Shown here piece after piece: positions 52,846 to 62,499 of a DNA stretch of 64,000 nt. Below the pieces are notes generated by a model. It did no database searches. It was given only the letters and a program-made list of their open reading frames with translations, and had not been told where the DNA came from. Every line of letters starts with the position of its first letter. Position 1 is the first letter of the stretch. A program made the position numbers and the translations under genes. The stretch is from Candidatus Methylacidiphilum fumarolicum (GTDB taxonomy: Bacteria; Verrucomicrobiota; Verrucomicrobiia; Methylacidiphilales; Methylacidiphilaceae), in the NCBI RefSeq assembly GCF_949774925.1, contig NZ_OX458932.1, positions 310,001-374,000 of the forward strand, in the 5' to 3' direction.

Positions 52846-55237
52846 TCTGCATCTTCATTCAAAGTATTCAGATAGGCCTTCAGAATGGATTTTAAGAAGG
52901 ATAGGTTTTCCTCAAAGCTGTACGTCTCCTCAAGAACTTCATGGGAAGCTGCAAAAGGAAGGCATGCGTTGGAAAACTATTACCGATCATAATCGGATTG
53001 AGGGATGTCTTGAGCTGATGGAAAGGCATTTGGATGTATTTATGGGGGTAGAATTATCCACCTTTTTCCCTGATGGTTGTGAGATCCATCTATTGATTTG
53101 GCACTTTCCACCGAGTGATTTCAAGATTTTTAAAGAACTAGCCTCGAATGTCTACGAGCTTTCCAGCTATCTTCTTAAAAGGAATATTCCCCATGCGGTA
53201 GCGCATCCTTTAAAAAGTGTCAATGGCAAACTTACCGTGGACCATTTTGAAAAAATGGTCCTTCTTTTTAAAGGATTTGAAGTCTGTAACGGATCATTAG
53301 AACCTCTTTCTCAGAAAATCCTCACCCTCTGTTTAAACGCATTGACTCCTGAACGCATCGAAGAACTCTCCAGGCGGCATTGCCTTATGCCCTTAGTTCC
53401 TAACGCGCATGAAAAGATTTTTATTGGCGGCTCCAATGACCATGGAGGGCTTTCGGTTGGGTCAGCCTGGACGGAAGTACAAGGAGCTGAAAGTGTTGAC
53501 ACTTTCTTCAACTCCCTTTTTTCTGGAAAGGGAAGGGTCCAGGGGGAGCCAGGGGATCCATTAAAGGTCTCCACCGGATTTTACAATACTTTCTTTAAAT
53601 TCGCTCAGAGCCGTCTTAAGCAGACGGCTCCCTTAACTGCTGAGCTAATTGGAAAGATTGCCGAAAGATTTGTCAAAGGACAGAATCCAACCGCCTTTTC
53701 TTTTGCAGAAAAAATTGGACACCTTGCTGAGGCAATTCGTACTGGCCAGGCCTTTAATTATGTTAGGATAACGGATGGGCTGACCCTAACCAAGCAGTTC
53801 ATTGATTTTTTGACTGATTCGAAAACCAAAGACATGCTCGATGCTATTGTTCATTCTAAGGAAAGCCCTATTAGTCGTTCGTTTCGCATAGCTTCTACAA
53901 TAGTAAACGAGCTTTCTTATAGATTCTTCCTTCAATTCGTCACAAGGCTAGAAAAAGGGGATTTTCTGGATGCTTTCCAGTCCCTAGCTGGCTTTTTCCC
54001 GCTAGGTTTAGCCGTGCTTCCTTATTTCTGGGCTTTTAACGAACAGTCCACCGACAAAGCTTTCTTAAGAAAATTGGCAAAGGACTATCTGGATCATCTA
54101 CCAGCGGAGCTTTCGGAGGTCAAAGTAGGTTGGTTTACTGATACGATCGATGATGTCAATGGGGTGGCTCGAACCATACAAGCTATGGCCAAAACAGCTT
54201 TCCAAGCGAAAGCACAACTGAAGCTGGTCATTTCAAGAAGCAACCTCAAAGAGTTGGAGATTCCTGTACAAAATTTTGAGCCGATAGGCGAGTTCGAAAT
54301 TCCAGAATATAAACTTCAAAAATTAAGTTTTCCCCCCATTCTTGAAATAATCGATTATATAAAGAAAGAGGATTTTTCTCATCTGCTCATTAGTACCCCT
54401 GGTCCCGTCGGCTTATGCGCCCTCTTAGCTGGAAAACTGCTTAAGATTCCAATGATAGGTATCTATCATACCGATTTCCCTCAGTATGCCCGTTTTCTCA
54501 GTGATGATTCATGGATGGAGACGCTGACTTGGAAATATATGGAATGGTTCTACGGTCAGTTGAATAAAATTCTGGTTAACACCGAATTTTATAAGAAATG
54601 CTGGATTCAAAGAGGTGTTCCTGCTGAAAAACTTTCTCTTTTCCCTCGAGGCATTGATGTGGATATGTTTAGTCCTTCCTTTTATGATCCAGCGTTCTGG
54701 AAAAAATATAAGGCTAAAGAGCCAGTGATTCTTTATGTAGGAAGGATTTCAAAAGAAAAGGAACTTGCCTTTCTCGCCGACGTAGCCCATCATTTGTGGA
54801 ACAAAGGAAAACAATTTACTCTAGCTTTTGTCGGCGAGGGGCCATTTAGACAGGAGCTCCAAAAGTTGCTGCCACACGCTGTGTTTACTGGGGTGTTGAC
54901 AGGCCTAGAGTTGAGTAAAGCTTATGCCTCTTCTTTTCTGTTTGTCTTTCCGAGTACCACGGATACCTTTGGAAATGTGGTGCTTGAAGCGATGGCTTCG
55001 GGTGTGCCCGCCATCGTTTCAGATGTTGGGGGGCCTTCAGAGCTAGTCGGTGCGCTGAATATTGGGAAAGTCTGTAAAGGAAAGGATCTTAAGGCGTGGG
55101 CTGAAGCCATTGAATTTTACTTGGATAATCCACTCTCATGGAAGGTAAAGCTAGAAATGGCAGAGAAGATAAAACAAGAAAGAAACTGGAACACAGCTTT
55201 TCAAAATTTTTGGAAAATATTTAAAATCGAAGATTAA
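52823..55237 (+). CDS. PHP metal hydrolase fused to GT4 glycosyltransferase
   Basis: The 804-aa protein has an N-terminal PHP domain (about 1-240) with the metal-binding series DLHLHSKYSD, TITDHN, GVELST, AVAHPLK, EVCNGS and GGSNDHGG, all present. A helical middle part (240-420) follows. The C-terminal GT4 domain (about 430-804) has GIYHTDFPQYA, FPRGIDVDMFS, ILYVGRISKEKEL, GEGPFR and FPSTTDTFGNVVLEAMASG. The phosphoesterase-like and sugar-transfer parts may handle the same glycan. ATG 52823 overlaps the deacetylase gene; TTG 52796 is an alternative. Confidence 0.85.
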   Translation: MEAWSKVDLHLHSKYSDRPSEWILRRIGFPQSCTSPQELHGKLQKEGMRWKTITDHNRIEGCLELMERHLDVFMGVELSTFFPDGCEIHLLIWHFPPSDFKIFKELASNVYELSSYLLKRNIPHAVAHPLKSVNGKLTVDHFEKMVLLFKGFEVCNGSLEPLSQKILTLCLNALTPERIEELSRRHCLMPLVPNAHEKIFIGGSNDHGGLSVGSAWTEVQGAESVDTFFNSLFSGKGRVQGEPGDPLKVSTGFYNTFFKFAQSRLKQTAPLTAELIGKIAERFVKGQNPTAFSFAEKIGHLAEAIRTGQAFNYVRITDGLTLTKQFIDFLTDSKTKDMLDAIVHSKESPISRSFRIASTIVNELSYRFFLQFVTRLEKGDFLDAFQSLAGFFPLGLAVLPYFWAFNEQSTDKAFLRKLAKDYLDHLPAELSEVKVGWFTDTIDDVNGVARTIQAMAKTAFQAKAQLKLVISRSNLKELEIPVQNFEPIGEFEIPEYKLQKLSFPPILEIIDYIKKEDFSHLLISTPGPVGLCALLAGKLLKIPMIGIYHTDFPQYARFLSDDSWMETLTWKYMEWFYGQLNKILVNTEFYKKCWIQRGVPAEKLSLFPRGIDVDMFSPSFYDPAFWKKYKAKEPVILYVGRISKEKELAFLADVAHHLWNKGKQFTLAFVGEGPFRQELQKLLPHAVFTGVLTGLELSKAYASSFLFVFPSTTDTFGNVVLEAMASGVPAIVSDVGGPSELVGALNIGKVCKGKDLKAWAEAIEFYLDNPLSWKVKLEMAEKIKQERNWNTAFQNFWKIFKIED

Positions 55238-55250
55238 AAAGAAGCTCACT

Positions 55251-56981
55251 ATGAACGGTACAACGGCTTTGAATCTTTCTCCTTACAAATCCTTGGGTTT
55301 TCTTGAACCTGGCCAAGATATACTCGAAGAGAACACTCTCCACCAGCTATTCGATAGGCTTGAGAACGAACTTAAAAATGTAAAGAGCTTGGAAGAACTT
55401 AAGCGGTGGATTGGTTATTATGATGAACTGAGGGAAGCACTCGATGAGCAAAGGGCCATTCGGTATATCTCGATGACTTGTCAGACGGATGATGAAGAAA
55501 GAGAAAAAAAATATCTCTATATCATCACCGTGGTTGATCCATTAAGAAAACCGCGCCAGATTGCGATTTTAAAGAAATTAGTTGAAAACCCTTTTTTTAA
55601 AGAACTGGAGGAGTCTTACAACGTTTTTAAAAGATCGGTATTAAGCCAGCTTTCCATATATAGAGAAGAGAACGTAGCCAGAGAAATCGAAGAGGAAAAG
55701 CTCTGCCAGCAATATCAGAAGATTTCTGCAAGCCTGACAGCTTCGTATGAAGGTAAAGAATATACGCTAGTTCAATTGAGCCGGTATCTTGAAGAGCAGG
55801 ATAGGGAGAAAAGAAAAAGGGTATGGGAAACCATAGCTCATAAGAGGTTAGAGAAAAAAGAGCTTTTTGATGAAATTTTTGATAAGTTATTATCTATCCG
55901 CTCACAGATTGCTGCCTCGGCGGGTTTTGAGAACTATAGAGATTATATTTTTCAAAAATATCAACGCTTTGATTATACACCAGAAGACTGTTTAAAATTA
56001 GGTAAAGCGATAGAAGAGGTTGTACTGCCTCTGCAAAAAGAGATCGAAGAGTGGAGAAAAAACGCCTTGAATTTGGACCAATTAAGACCTTGGGATTTAT
56101 CGGTCGATCCAGAAGGAGCTCCTCCTTTAAGGCCTTTTCATAATGGGAAGGAACTGTTTGAAAAGGTAGGAAATATTTTCAAGAGGATAGATAACCGCCT
56201 CTGGAATTTTTACAAGACATTGGGAGAAAAAAACCTGATTGATTTAGAAAATAGAAAAGGGAAAGCCCCAGGCGGCTATCAGAGCACGCTTCCTTTGGCT
56301 CGGCTCCCCTTTATTTTTATGAATGCGGTGGGGACTCATAGGGATTTAGAAACCCTTCTCCATGAATCTGGACATGCATTTCATTCCCTAGCCTGCAGGG
56401 ATCAGTTTCTCTATGATTACCGCTCAGCTCCTCTAGAGTTTTGTGAAGTGGCTTCCATGTCCATGGAACTCTTTGCTGCATCGTATCTGGATGAATTCTA
56501 TTCCAGTTCCGAACTAAAAAGAGCGAATCGCAAACTTTTTGAAGGCATTATTCTTTTCTTCCCATGGATGGCGACTGTGGATGGTTTCCAACAGGAGCTG
56601 TATGTAAGTCCAGACAAGAGTAGGGAAAAGCGAGGAAGAATCTGGGAGCAGCTGATGGATAGGTTCGGTGGTACGGTGGATTGGAGGGGATATGAGGAAG
56701 CCCGTCGGTATTTGTGGCAGAGGCAACTCCATATTTTCGAGGTGCCTTTCTATTATGTCGAGTATGGAATTGCCCAAATCGGGGCTTTGGCGTTTTGGCT
56801 GGCAGCCAAAAAGGATTTAAAAGCCACTCTTGATCGCTACCTTTATGCTTTGTCTCTAGGAGGCTCAAGACCCCTGAAGGAACTGTTCCAGGCGGCTGGA
56901 CTGCCTTTTGATTTTAGCGCTCCCACACTAAAACCATTAGTAGAGGCGGCTAGAGAGGAATGGTTGCGGTTGAGGGAATAA
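55251..56981 (+). CDS. pepF: M3 family oligoendopeptidase (PepF type)
   Basis: The 576-aa protein is a zinc peptidase with HESGH at residues 371-375 (context LLHESGHAFHSLAC) and the third ligand Glu399 in EFCEVASMSME, typical of M3B oligoendopeptidases that cut short peptides in the cytoplasm. The helical N-terminal half is normal for the family. It starts 13 bases after the PHP-GT4 gene and may share its transcript, but no functional link is apparent. Confidence 0.9.
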   Translation: MNGTTALNLSPYKSLGFLEPGQDILEENTLHQLFDRLENELKNVKSLEELKRWIGYYDELREALDEQRAIRYISMTCQTDDEEREKKYLYIITVVDPLRKPRQIAILKKLVENPFFKELEESYNVFKRSVLSQLSIYREENVAREIEEEKLCQQYQKISASLTASYEGKEYTLVQLSRYLEEQDREKRKRVWETIAHKRLEKKELFDEIFDKLLSIRSQIAASAGFENYRDYIFQKYQRFDYTPEDCLKLGKAIEEVVLPLQKEIEEWRKNALNLDQLRPWDLSVDPEGAPPLRPFHNGKELFEKVGNIFKRIDNRLWNFYKTLGEKNLIDLENRKGKAPGGYQSTLPLARLPFIFMNAVGTHRDLETLLHESGHAFHSLACRDQFLYDYRSAPLEFCEVASMSMELFAASYLDEFYSSSELKRANRKLFEGIILFFPWMATVDGFQQELYVSPDKSREKRGRIWEQLMDRFGGTVDWRGYEEARRYLWQRQLHIFEVPFYYVEYGIAQIGALAFWLAAKKDLKATLDRYLYALSLGGSRPLKELFQAAGLPFDFSAPTLKPLVEAAREEWLRLRE

Positions 56982-57044
56982 AATTGCCAATCCCTCCCAG
57001 AACAATTCCTGCTTTGCTTGTTTTTGAGGTTTGGCTCGTTGCCA

Positions 57045-57085
57045 TGAGTAGTAGTGAGCAACTTACTGCTACTCACTACTACTCA
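57045..57085. terminator. inverted repeat, likely bidirectional terminator
   Basis: TGAGTAGTAGTGAG (57045-57058) and CTCACTACTACTCA (57072-57085) form a perfect 14-base hairpin with a 13-base loop in the gap between the convergent pepF and hpf genes. The position fits a shared transcription end. T-runs beside it are modest. Confidence 0.5.
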
Positions 57086-57130
57086 CTGCGTTCTCTGCCT
57101 TTGTCGCTGAGCTCGTTTGCTCAAGAAGGG

Positions 57131-57478
57131 TTATTTTTCTTTTTCTTTAAACTCTCTGGTTGTGTTCCTCGATTTGTCCGTTAAATCAGTTTTCCTTTTA
57201 CGGAGCTGTCTAGCTAGCCGATCGACTATAAGATCGACCGCTTGATACAGATCATGCCCCCGATCTTCTGCGACAATATCCTTACCAGGAATGTATAATC
57301 TAGCTTTTATACAAAAAGCTTGATGGCTAATGTCGGCCTTAGAAGGTTCATGATGGATATTCAATTGGGCAGACAGAATCCGATCGTTGATTCGGGTTAA
57401 TTTTTCAAATTTCGATTCGATATGATTGTGGAGTGCATCGGTCAACTTTAAGGTTGGTGATGAAATCATAATTTGCAT
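57131..57478 (-). CDS. hpf: ribosome hibernation promoting factor (short HPF/RaiA type)
   Basis: This 115-aa protein binds the 30S subunit and idles ribosomes in stationary phase or stress. It has the family start MQIMISSPTLKLTDALHNHIESKFEKL and the middle EDRGHDLYQAVDLIVDRLARQLRKRK. It lacks the long C-terminal dimerisation domain, so it is the short form. It is convergent with pepF and divergent from cimA. Confidence 0.9.
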   Translation of the reverse strand: MQIMISSPTLKLTDALHNHIESKFEKLTRINDRILSAQLNIHHEPSKADISHQAFCIKARLYIPGKDIVAEDRGHDLYQAVDLIVDRLARQLRKRKTDLTDKSRNTTREFKEKEK

Positions 57479-57567
57479 TCTGATAATTTATCTTTTTTTT
57501 TGACATATTGTCCAGATCAAATCCTATTTGCTTTCTCTCCAATTTGTGAGAAGATTATTTTTCTACT

Positions 57568-59157
57568 ATGCATACGGCTGCAACAAATCAATTGGTGCTT
57601 TATGACACGACCTTAAGAGATGGAGCACAAGGAGAAGATATTCACTTTTCTCTTTCTGATAAGCTTCGAATTGCTAAAAGGTTGGATGAGTTTGGCATAG
57701 CCTATATAGAAGGAGGATGGCCAGGCAGTAATCCTAAGGATTTTTCTTTTTTTAGTCAGGTAAAAAGTTTGAACTTAAAACAAGCAAAGATTGCTGCTTT
57801 TGGTAGCACCAGAAAGGCCATGCTTGCTGTAGAAGAAGACCAACAGATAAGGCTTTTGTTGGAAGCGCAAAGCCCTGTGGTAACGATCGTTGGGAAAAGT
57901 TGGCTGCTGCATGTTTTAGAAGTGTTGAGGACCTCTGAAAAAGAAAATCTTGCGATGATCCGAGACTCTGTCCAATTTTTAAAATCCCACGGCCGAGAGG
58001 TTATCTTTGATGCCGAACATTTTTTTGACGGTTATAAATCGAATAAGGAGTATGCCCTCCAATGCATTAAAGCGGCCGAGGAGGCGGGGGCGGATTTCAT
58101 CGTGCTTTGTGATACCAATGGGGGCAGCTTGCCATGGGAAATTGGACAAATTACCTCTGAGGTCTGTTCGAGTTGTAAGGTGCCTATTGGGATTCATACG
58201 CATAACGATGGAGAGCTGGCCGTTGCTAACGCCCTTTGGGCAATAAAATCTGGAGCACGTCAAGTCCAAGGGACAATCAATGGTTATGGGGAAAGAACTG
58301 GGAACTGTAATCTTATATCTGTTATCGCGAATCTTGAACTGAAAATGGGACAAAAAGTTCTTCCAGATGGAAAACTCAAAGAACTAAGAGAACTGTCTTT
58401 ATTTGTCGATGAAATTGCGAATGTGCGCCCCAATCCGAAGGCGCCTTTTGTTGGTAGATCTGCATTTGCCCATAAGGGGGGGACGCATGTCAATGCCTTG
58501 CAGAAACTACTAAGAAGCTATGAACATATTGATCCAGCTCTTGTTGGAAATCATCGGAGGATTCTGGTTGGAGAACTTTCTGGTAAATCCAACATTGTTC
58601 TTAAGGCAAAGGAGCTTGGAATTGCTTTAGAAGAGAATAATCCTAATATCCAACGGGTGCTTAATAAAATTAAGGAGTTGGAAGCCAAAGGATATGAATT
58701 TGAATCAGCGGAAGCCTCTTTTGCCTTGCTTCTGCGTAAACTCCTTTCTCCTTATCCATCCTTTTTCCATTTACTAGAATATCATGTGTCGATCCGACAA
58801 CTGCCTTCAAAGAATTACAAAGTCTGCGAGGCGACCATAAAGATATCCATCCATGGAGAAAGGGTCTACACGGTCGCTGAGGGGGATGGGCCTGTGCATG
58901 CCCTCGATAGAGCTTTGCGTGAGGCATTGGTAAAATTTTATCCTGCTATCGGTCAGCTCCGGCTGGAAGACTATAAAGTACGGATTATTGATTCAACGGA
59001 AGGAACGGCTTCTTCGATTCGCGTATGGGTTGAATCAACTGATGGCAAAGAGATTTGGTCAACCGTAGGCGTTTCTCATGATATTGTTGAGGCTTCCTGG
59101 CTGGCGCTCTTCGATAGTATAGAATACTGGTTATTGAAAAAAACTGAAAATGGATAA
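57568..59157 (+). CDS. cimA: (R)-citramalate synthase
   Basis: CimA condenses pyruvate and acetyl-CoA to citramalate for threonine-independent isoleucine synthesis. The 529-aa protein has the catalytic DTTLRDGAQGED, EGGWPGSNPKD, GIHTHNDGELAVAN with metal-binding histidines and NGYGERTGNCNL. The C-terminal regulatory domain (about 390-525) is present. EGGWPGSNPKD and the length favour CimA over 2-isopropylmalate or homocitrate synthase. Confidence 0.9.
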   Translation: MHTAATNQLVLYDTTLRDGAQGEDIHFSLSDKLRIAKRLDEFGIAYIEGGWPGSNPKDFSFFSQVKSLNLKQAKIAAFGSTRKAMLAVEEDQQIRLLLEAQSPVVTIVGKSWLLHVLEVLRTSEKENLAMIRDSVQFLKSHGREVIFDAEHFFDGYKSNKEYALQCIKAAEEAGADFIVLCDTNGGSLPWEIGQITSEVCSSCKVPIGIHTHNDGELAVANALWAIKSGARQVQGTINGYGERTGNCNLISVIANLELKMGQKVLPDGKLKELRELSLFVDEIANVRPNPKAPFVGRSAFAHKGGTHVNALQKLLRSYEHIDPALVGNHRRILVGELSGKSNIVLKAKELGIALEENNPNIQRVLNKIKELEAKGYEFESAEASFALLLRKLLSPYPSFFHLLEYHVSIRQLPSKNYKVCEATIKISIHGERVYTVAEGDGPVHALDRALREALVKFYPAIGQLRLEDYKVRIIDSTEGTASSIRVWVESTDGKEIWSTVGVSHDIVEASWLALFDSIEYWLLKKTENG

Positions 59158-59315
59158 TAGCCATTTTTCGTGCTTAAATTGTAGGGCAAGGCACGATAGT
59201 AGGCTGTGGCAGAGCCTGTGGGACCAAATGCTTAAATGGCGAAGGGTAAAATCTATACAGTGGGGAAAAAGCTAAGCTGCAACTCCACAACGGGGTGGGT
59301 TTAAAAAGAGTTAAA

Positions 59316-59492
59316 TCACTTTTTCTCTTCTTTTTTCTCTTCTTTCTTTTCTTTTTTATGTTTCTTTGTTTTCTTCTCAGGTTTCGATTCGTCTTGAACT
59401 TGTTCGGCTTTGGGCTTTGCAATGCCGCAAATGGGACCAAAGGCAAGACTCAAAGACATGACTACAAACAATATTTTAGTGATATTTTTCAT
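59316..59492 (-). CDS. small secreted Lys/Glu-rich protein
   Basis: A 58-codon gene reads on the minus strand from ATG 59492 to TGA 59316. It is preceded at 8 bases by a near-perfect ribosome site (AAGGAGG; plus-strand CCTCCTT 59501-59507). The product has a signal peptide (KNITKILFVVMSLSLAFG, likely cut near GIA) and a mature part almost wholly of Lys and Glu with some Thr and His. The overlapping frames on the plus strand are hydrophobic and lack such a site. The surrounding gap (59158-59690) has no other gene. Function unknown. Confidence 0.65.
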   Translation of the reverse strand: MKNITKILFVVMSLSLAFGPICGIAKPKAEQVQDESKPEKKTKKHKKEKKEEKKEEKK

Positions 59493-59690
59493 TTCAATAA
59501 CCTCCTTGTTAACATTTCAATCATTTTCCACCGTTTAGATTCCCTACCCTTCGCTAAATTTAAGCATATATATTGCAAGCACTTTATAGATTGCTAATTT
59601 GCAGTGATCTTAGTAATAAATACAATGGAAGTCAAAGTCTTTTCTATAAAATGTTATTCATGTTTTAGTTCGTTCTACCTATAAAAACGA

Positions 59691-60530
59691 ATGATTGCTT
59701 ATTACATTCATCATTTAAGCCCTTTTCTTGTTCAATTCTCTGAGGGGATCGGTATTCGATATTATGGACTAGCTTATGCCCTTGGTTTTTTATTTCTATG
59801 GATAGGATTAAGATGGCAGAGAAAAAGGGGTTGGCTAAAGCTTTCTATCCGTCAAGTGGATGATTTGGTGTTTTGGATTGCCCTTGGAGGCGTATTAATT
59901 GGTGGTCGGCTTGGGTACTGCCTGCTTTACGATTTTACTCACATCATCCATGAGCCCTGGTCGATTTTTGAAATATGGAAAGGGGGGATGTCAAGCCATG
60001 GTGGTATCATAGGGGTGCTGATCGTCCTTAGCATAGCTGCCTACAAATGGAACATTCCTTTTTTCCAAATCGCTGATGCTGCCACATGGTGTGCGCCTAT
60101 AGGCATCTTTTTTGGAAGACTGGCTAATTTTATAAATGGAGAACTGTGGGGAAGGCCGACGACCCTTCCATGGGCAGTGATATTTCCAGAGGCACCTTTG
60201 GTCAATGGACAGGCTGTTCCTCGGCATCCTTCGCAGCTCTATGAAGCCTTCCTAGAAGGGGTTGTGCTCTTTGGCGTCTTAACTTATATCCGCTTGCATG
60301 TAAAAACCACGGGCTTGGTTTCGATTGGGTTTCTTTTCTTTTATAGTTTGCTACGGATCCTTGGCGAATGTTTTAGAGAACCCGATGCGCACATTGGCTA
60401 CTATTTTGGTTTTCTCACACAGGGTCAACTTCTCTCTTTGCTGACTCTGCTGCTTTCTTTTATTCTTTTCTATATGAGAAAAAAGTGGTTAGTAGAGACA
60501 GAGAAAGAATCGATCGTAAGCAAACAGTAA
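59691..60530 (+). CDS. lgt: prolipoprotein diacylglyceryl transferase
   Basis: Lgt attaches diacylglycerol to the lipobox cysteine of prolipoproteins in the inner membrane. The 279-aa protein has about seven membrane helices, RYYGLAYALGF near the start, SHGGIIGV, and the signature FGRLANFINGELWGRPT. The length is normal. Likely substrates in this window include the Slp-like and the small helical lipoproteins. Confidence 0.94.
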   Translation: MIAYYIHHLSPFLVQFSEGIGIRYYGLAYALGFLFLWIGLRWQRKRGWLKLSIRQVDDLVFWIALGGVLIGGRLGYCLLYDFTHIIHEPWSIFEIWKGGMSSHGGIIGVLIVLSIAAYKWNIPFFQIADAATWCAPIGIFFGRLANFINGELWGRPTTLPWAVIFPEAPLVNGQAVPRHPSQLYEAFLEGVVLFGVLTYIRLHVKTTGLVSIGFLFFYSLLRILGECFREPDAHIGYYFGFLTQGQLLSLLTLLLSFILFYMRKKWLVETEKESIVSKQ

Positions 60531-60635
60531 TTATGTTAATTAATTATGCTAGAGAATGCTGCTGGCAAATATTAGTCCTGAAGCCAGGATTGTTTGTGTA
60601 TTGGAGTGTATCAAAAAAGCAGTAAGAAAGAACAA

Positions 60636-62483
60636 ATGACACAAAAGATGAATCCATTGGAAAAGTTGCGTCATTCTGCTGCCCACGTATTAGCAACGGC
60701 CATTTTAGAAATATGGCCAGAAGCACAATTGGCAGCGGGACCTCCTGTGGAAGGAGGATTCTATTATGATGTGGAATTAGGCCACCGGATTAGCCCAGAG
60801 GATTTTCCACTGATAGAAGAAAAGATGCGTCGTATTATTGCAGAAAGACAGCCCTTCAAAAGAATTGAAGTCTCAAGAGAAGAGGCTAGAGAATTAGCTT
60901 TAAAGGGCAGGTTGGGGGCCTTATCTGAAAGAGCTACTCCAAGCCGTTATAAACTGGATATCCTTGCCTCGATTCCGGAAGATGAGCCAATTACACTCTA
61001 TCAAAATGATCATTTTATCGATCTCTGCGCAGGTCCGCATGTTGAAAATACGGGGTTGATAAAGGGATTTAAACTAACCCATGTTTCTAGTGCTTATTAC
61101 AAAGGGGATGAAAAAAACCCACAACTCCAACGTATCTATGGAACGGCCTTTTATTCAGAAAAAGAACTAGAAGCTTATCTGAAGCAACTGGAAGCCGCTA
61201 AACAAAGGGATCATCGTAAGCTTGGCAAAGAACTGGAACTTTTCCTCATAGACGAGGAGGTGGGACCAGGTCTTCCTCTGTGGCTTCCTAAAGGAGCAAT
61301 CATACGGGCTGAACTTCAAGTCTTTCTGACTGAAGAGTTGCAAAGGCGAGGGTATCAGCTGGTTCATACCCCTCACATTGGCTCATTAGATCTCTTTAGG
61401 ATTTCTGGCCACTATCCTTATTACCGAGACTCTCAATTTCCTCCGATCCTCGAGCCTGCTGAGCTTAAGGAATATGAGCAAAAACAGATGAGTTGTGCAG
61501 AATTGGCCAATCGGCTAGAAAAAGGTGAGGTTAGTGGCTATCTTTTAAAACCAATGAATTGTCCCATGCATATCCGGATTTTTTCTTCTAAGCCACGGTC
61601 CTATAAAGATTTGCCCATACGTCTTGCTGAATTTGGCACTGTCTATAGATTTGAAAAGTCTGGAGAGCTTTCAGGGCTGACTCGGGTTCGGGGATTTACT
61701 CAGGATGATGCGCATATTTTTTGTATGGAAAGTCAGGTGGAAGCAGAACTTTTAAGCTGTTTGGAGCTTGTAAAAGTCGTTGTGGAAAAACTGGGGCTGA
61801 CGGATGCCAAAGCAAGATTGGGATTAAGGGGAGAAGATAAAGAAAAGTATGTGGGAAGTGCAGAAAGTTGGCAGAAAGCTGAAAGGGATCTACGGAAAGC
61901 TGCCGAAGATTCGGGTATCAACTTTGTTGAGGAACTAGGAGAAGCCGCTTTCTATGGGCCGAAAGTCGATTTTCTTGTCAAAGATGCTATTGGAAGATTA
62001 TGGCAACTGGGAACTGTGCAATTGGATTACAACTTGCCTTTGCGCTTTTCTCTTTCCTATGTTGGAGAAGATGGCAATAAAGAGCGTCCTGTAATGATTC
62101 ATAGGGCTCCCTTTGGATCGATGGAAAGATTTCTTGCCATTTTGATCGAACATTTCGAAGGGCATTTTCCGCTTTGGTTGGCTCCCGAACAGGTGCGGGT
62201 TATTCCTCTTTCCGATGCATTTGTCCCCTATGGCCAAAAGGTGACTGAGCTTTTGCAACAGCATAAATTTCGGGTTACTTTAGATAGAAAAAATGAAACA
62301 CTTGGAGCAAAAATTCGTATTGCACAACTTGAAAAAGTGCCTTATATGCTAATCGTTGGGAAAAAAGAAGAACAAATGTCTACAGTTTCGGTAAGAACCG
62401 CAAAGAAAGGGAATCTTGGAGAGATGGAACTAGAGGCATTTCTTTCTCTCCTCTTAACTGAGTATAAAGAGCGAAGAATCTAA
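60636..62483 (+). CDS. thrS: threonyl-tRNA synthetase without TGS domain
   Basis: ThrRS charges tRNA-Thr. The protein (615 aa from ATG 60636) starts directly at the editing domain, with His13 and His17 in RHSAAHVLA and the CAGPHV pair, so the usual 60-residue N-terminal TGS domain is absent. Catalytic motifs include MNCPMHIRIF (zinc Cys), RVRGFTQDDAHIF and MIHRAPFGSMERF. GTG 60594 would add 14 residues, not a TGS domain. It heads the thrS-infC-rpmI-rplT cluster. Confidence 0.93.
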   Translation: MTQKMNPLEKLRHSAAHVLATAILEIWPEAQLAAGPPVEGGFYYDVELGHRISPEDFPLIEEKMRRIIAERQPFKRIEVSREEARELALKGRLGALSERATPSRYKLDILASIPEDEPITLYQNDHFIDLCAGPHVENTGLIKGFKLTHVSSAYYKGDEKNPQLQRIYGTAFYSEKELEAYLKQLEAAKQRDHRKLGKELELFLIDEEVGPGLPLWLPKGAIIRAELQVFLTEELQRRGYQLVHTPHIGSLDLFRISGHYPYYRDSQFPPILEPAELKEYEQKQMSCAELANRLEKGEVSGYLLKPMNCPMHIRIFSSKPRSYKDLPIRLAEFGTVYRFEKSGELSGLTRVRGFTQDDAHIFCMESQVEAELLSCLELVKVVVEKLGLTDAKARLGLRGEDKEKYVGSAESWQKAERDLRKAAEDSGINFVEELGEAAFYGPKVDFLVKDAIGRLWQLGTVQLDYNLPLRFSLSYVGEDGNKERPVMIHRAPFGSMERFLAILIEHFEGHFPLWLAPEQVRVIPLSDAFVPYGQKVTELLQQHKFRVTLDRKNETLGAKIRIAQLEKVPYMLIVGKKEEQMSTVSVRTAKKGNLGEMELEAFLSLLLTEYKERRI

Positions 62484-62499
62484 GAAGACTATATATACT

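Noticed and set aside
59295-59597. 100-codon plus-strand frame rich in Phe and Leu
   Set aside because: It is the complement of a Lys/Glu-rich minus-strand gene that has a strong ribosome site and signal peptide.
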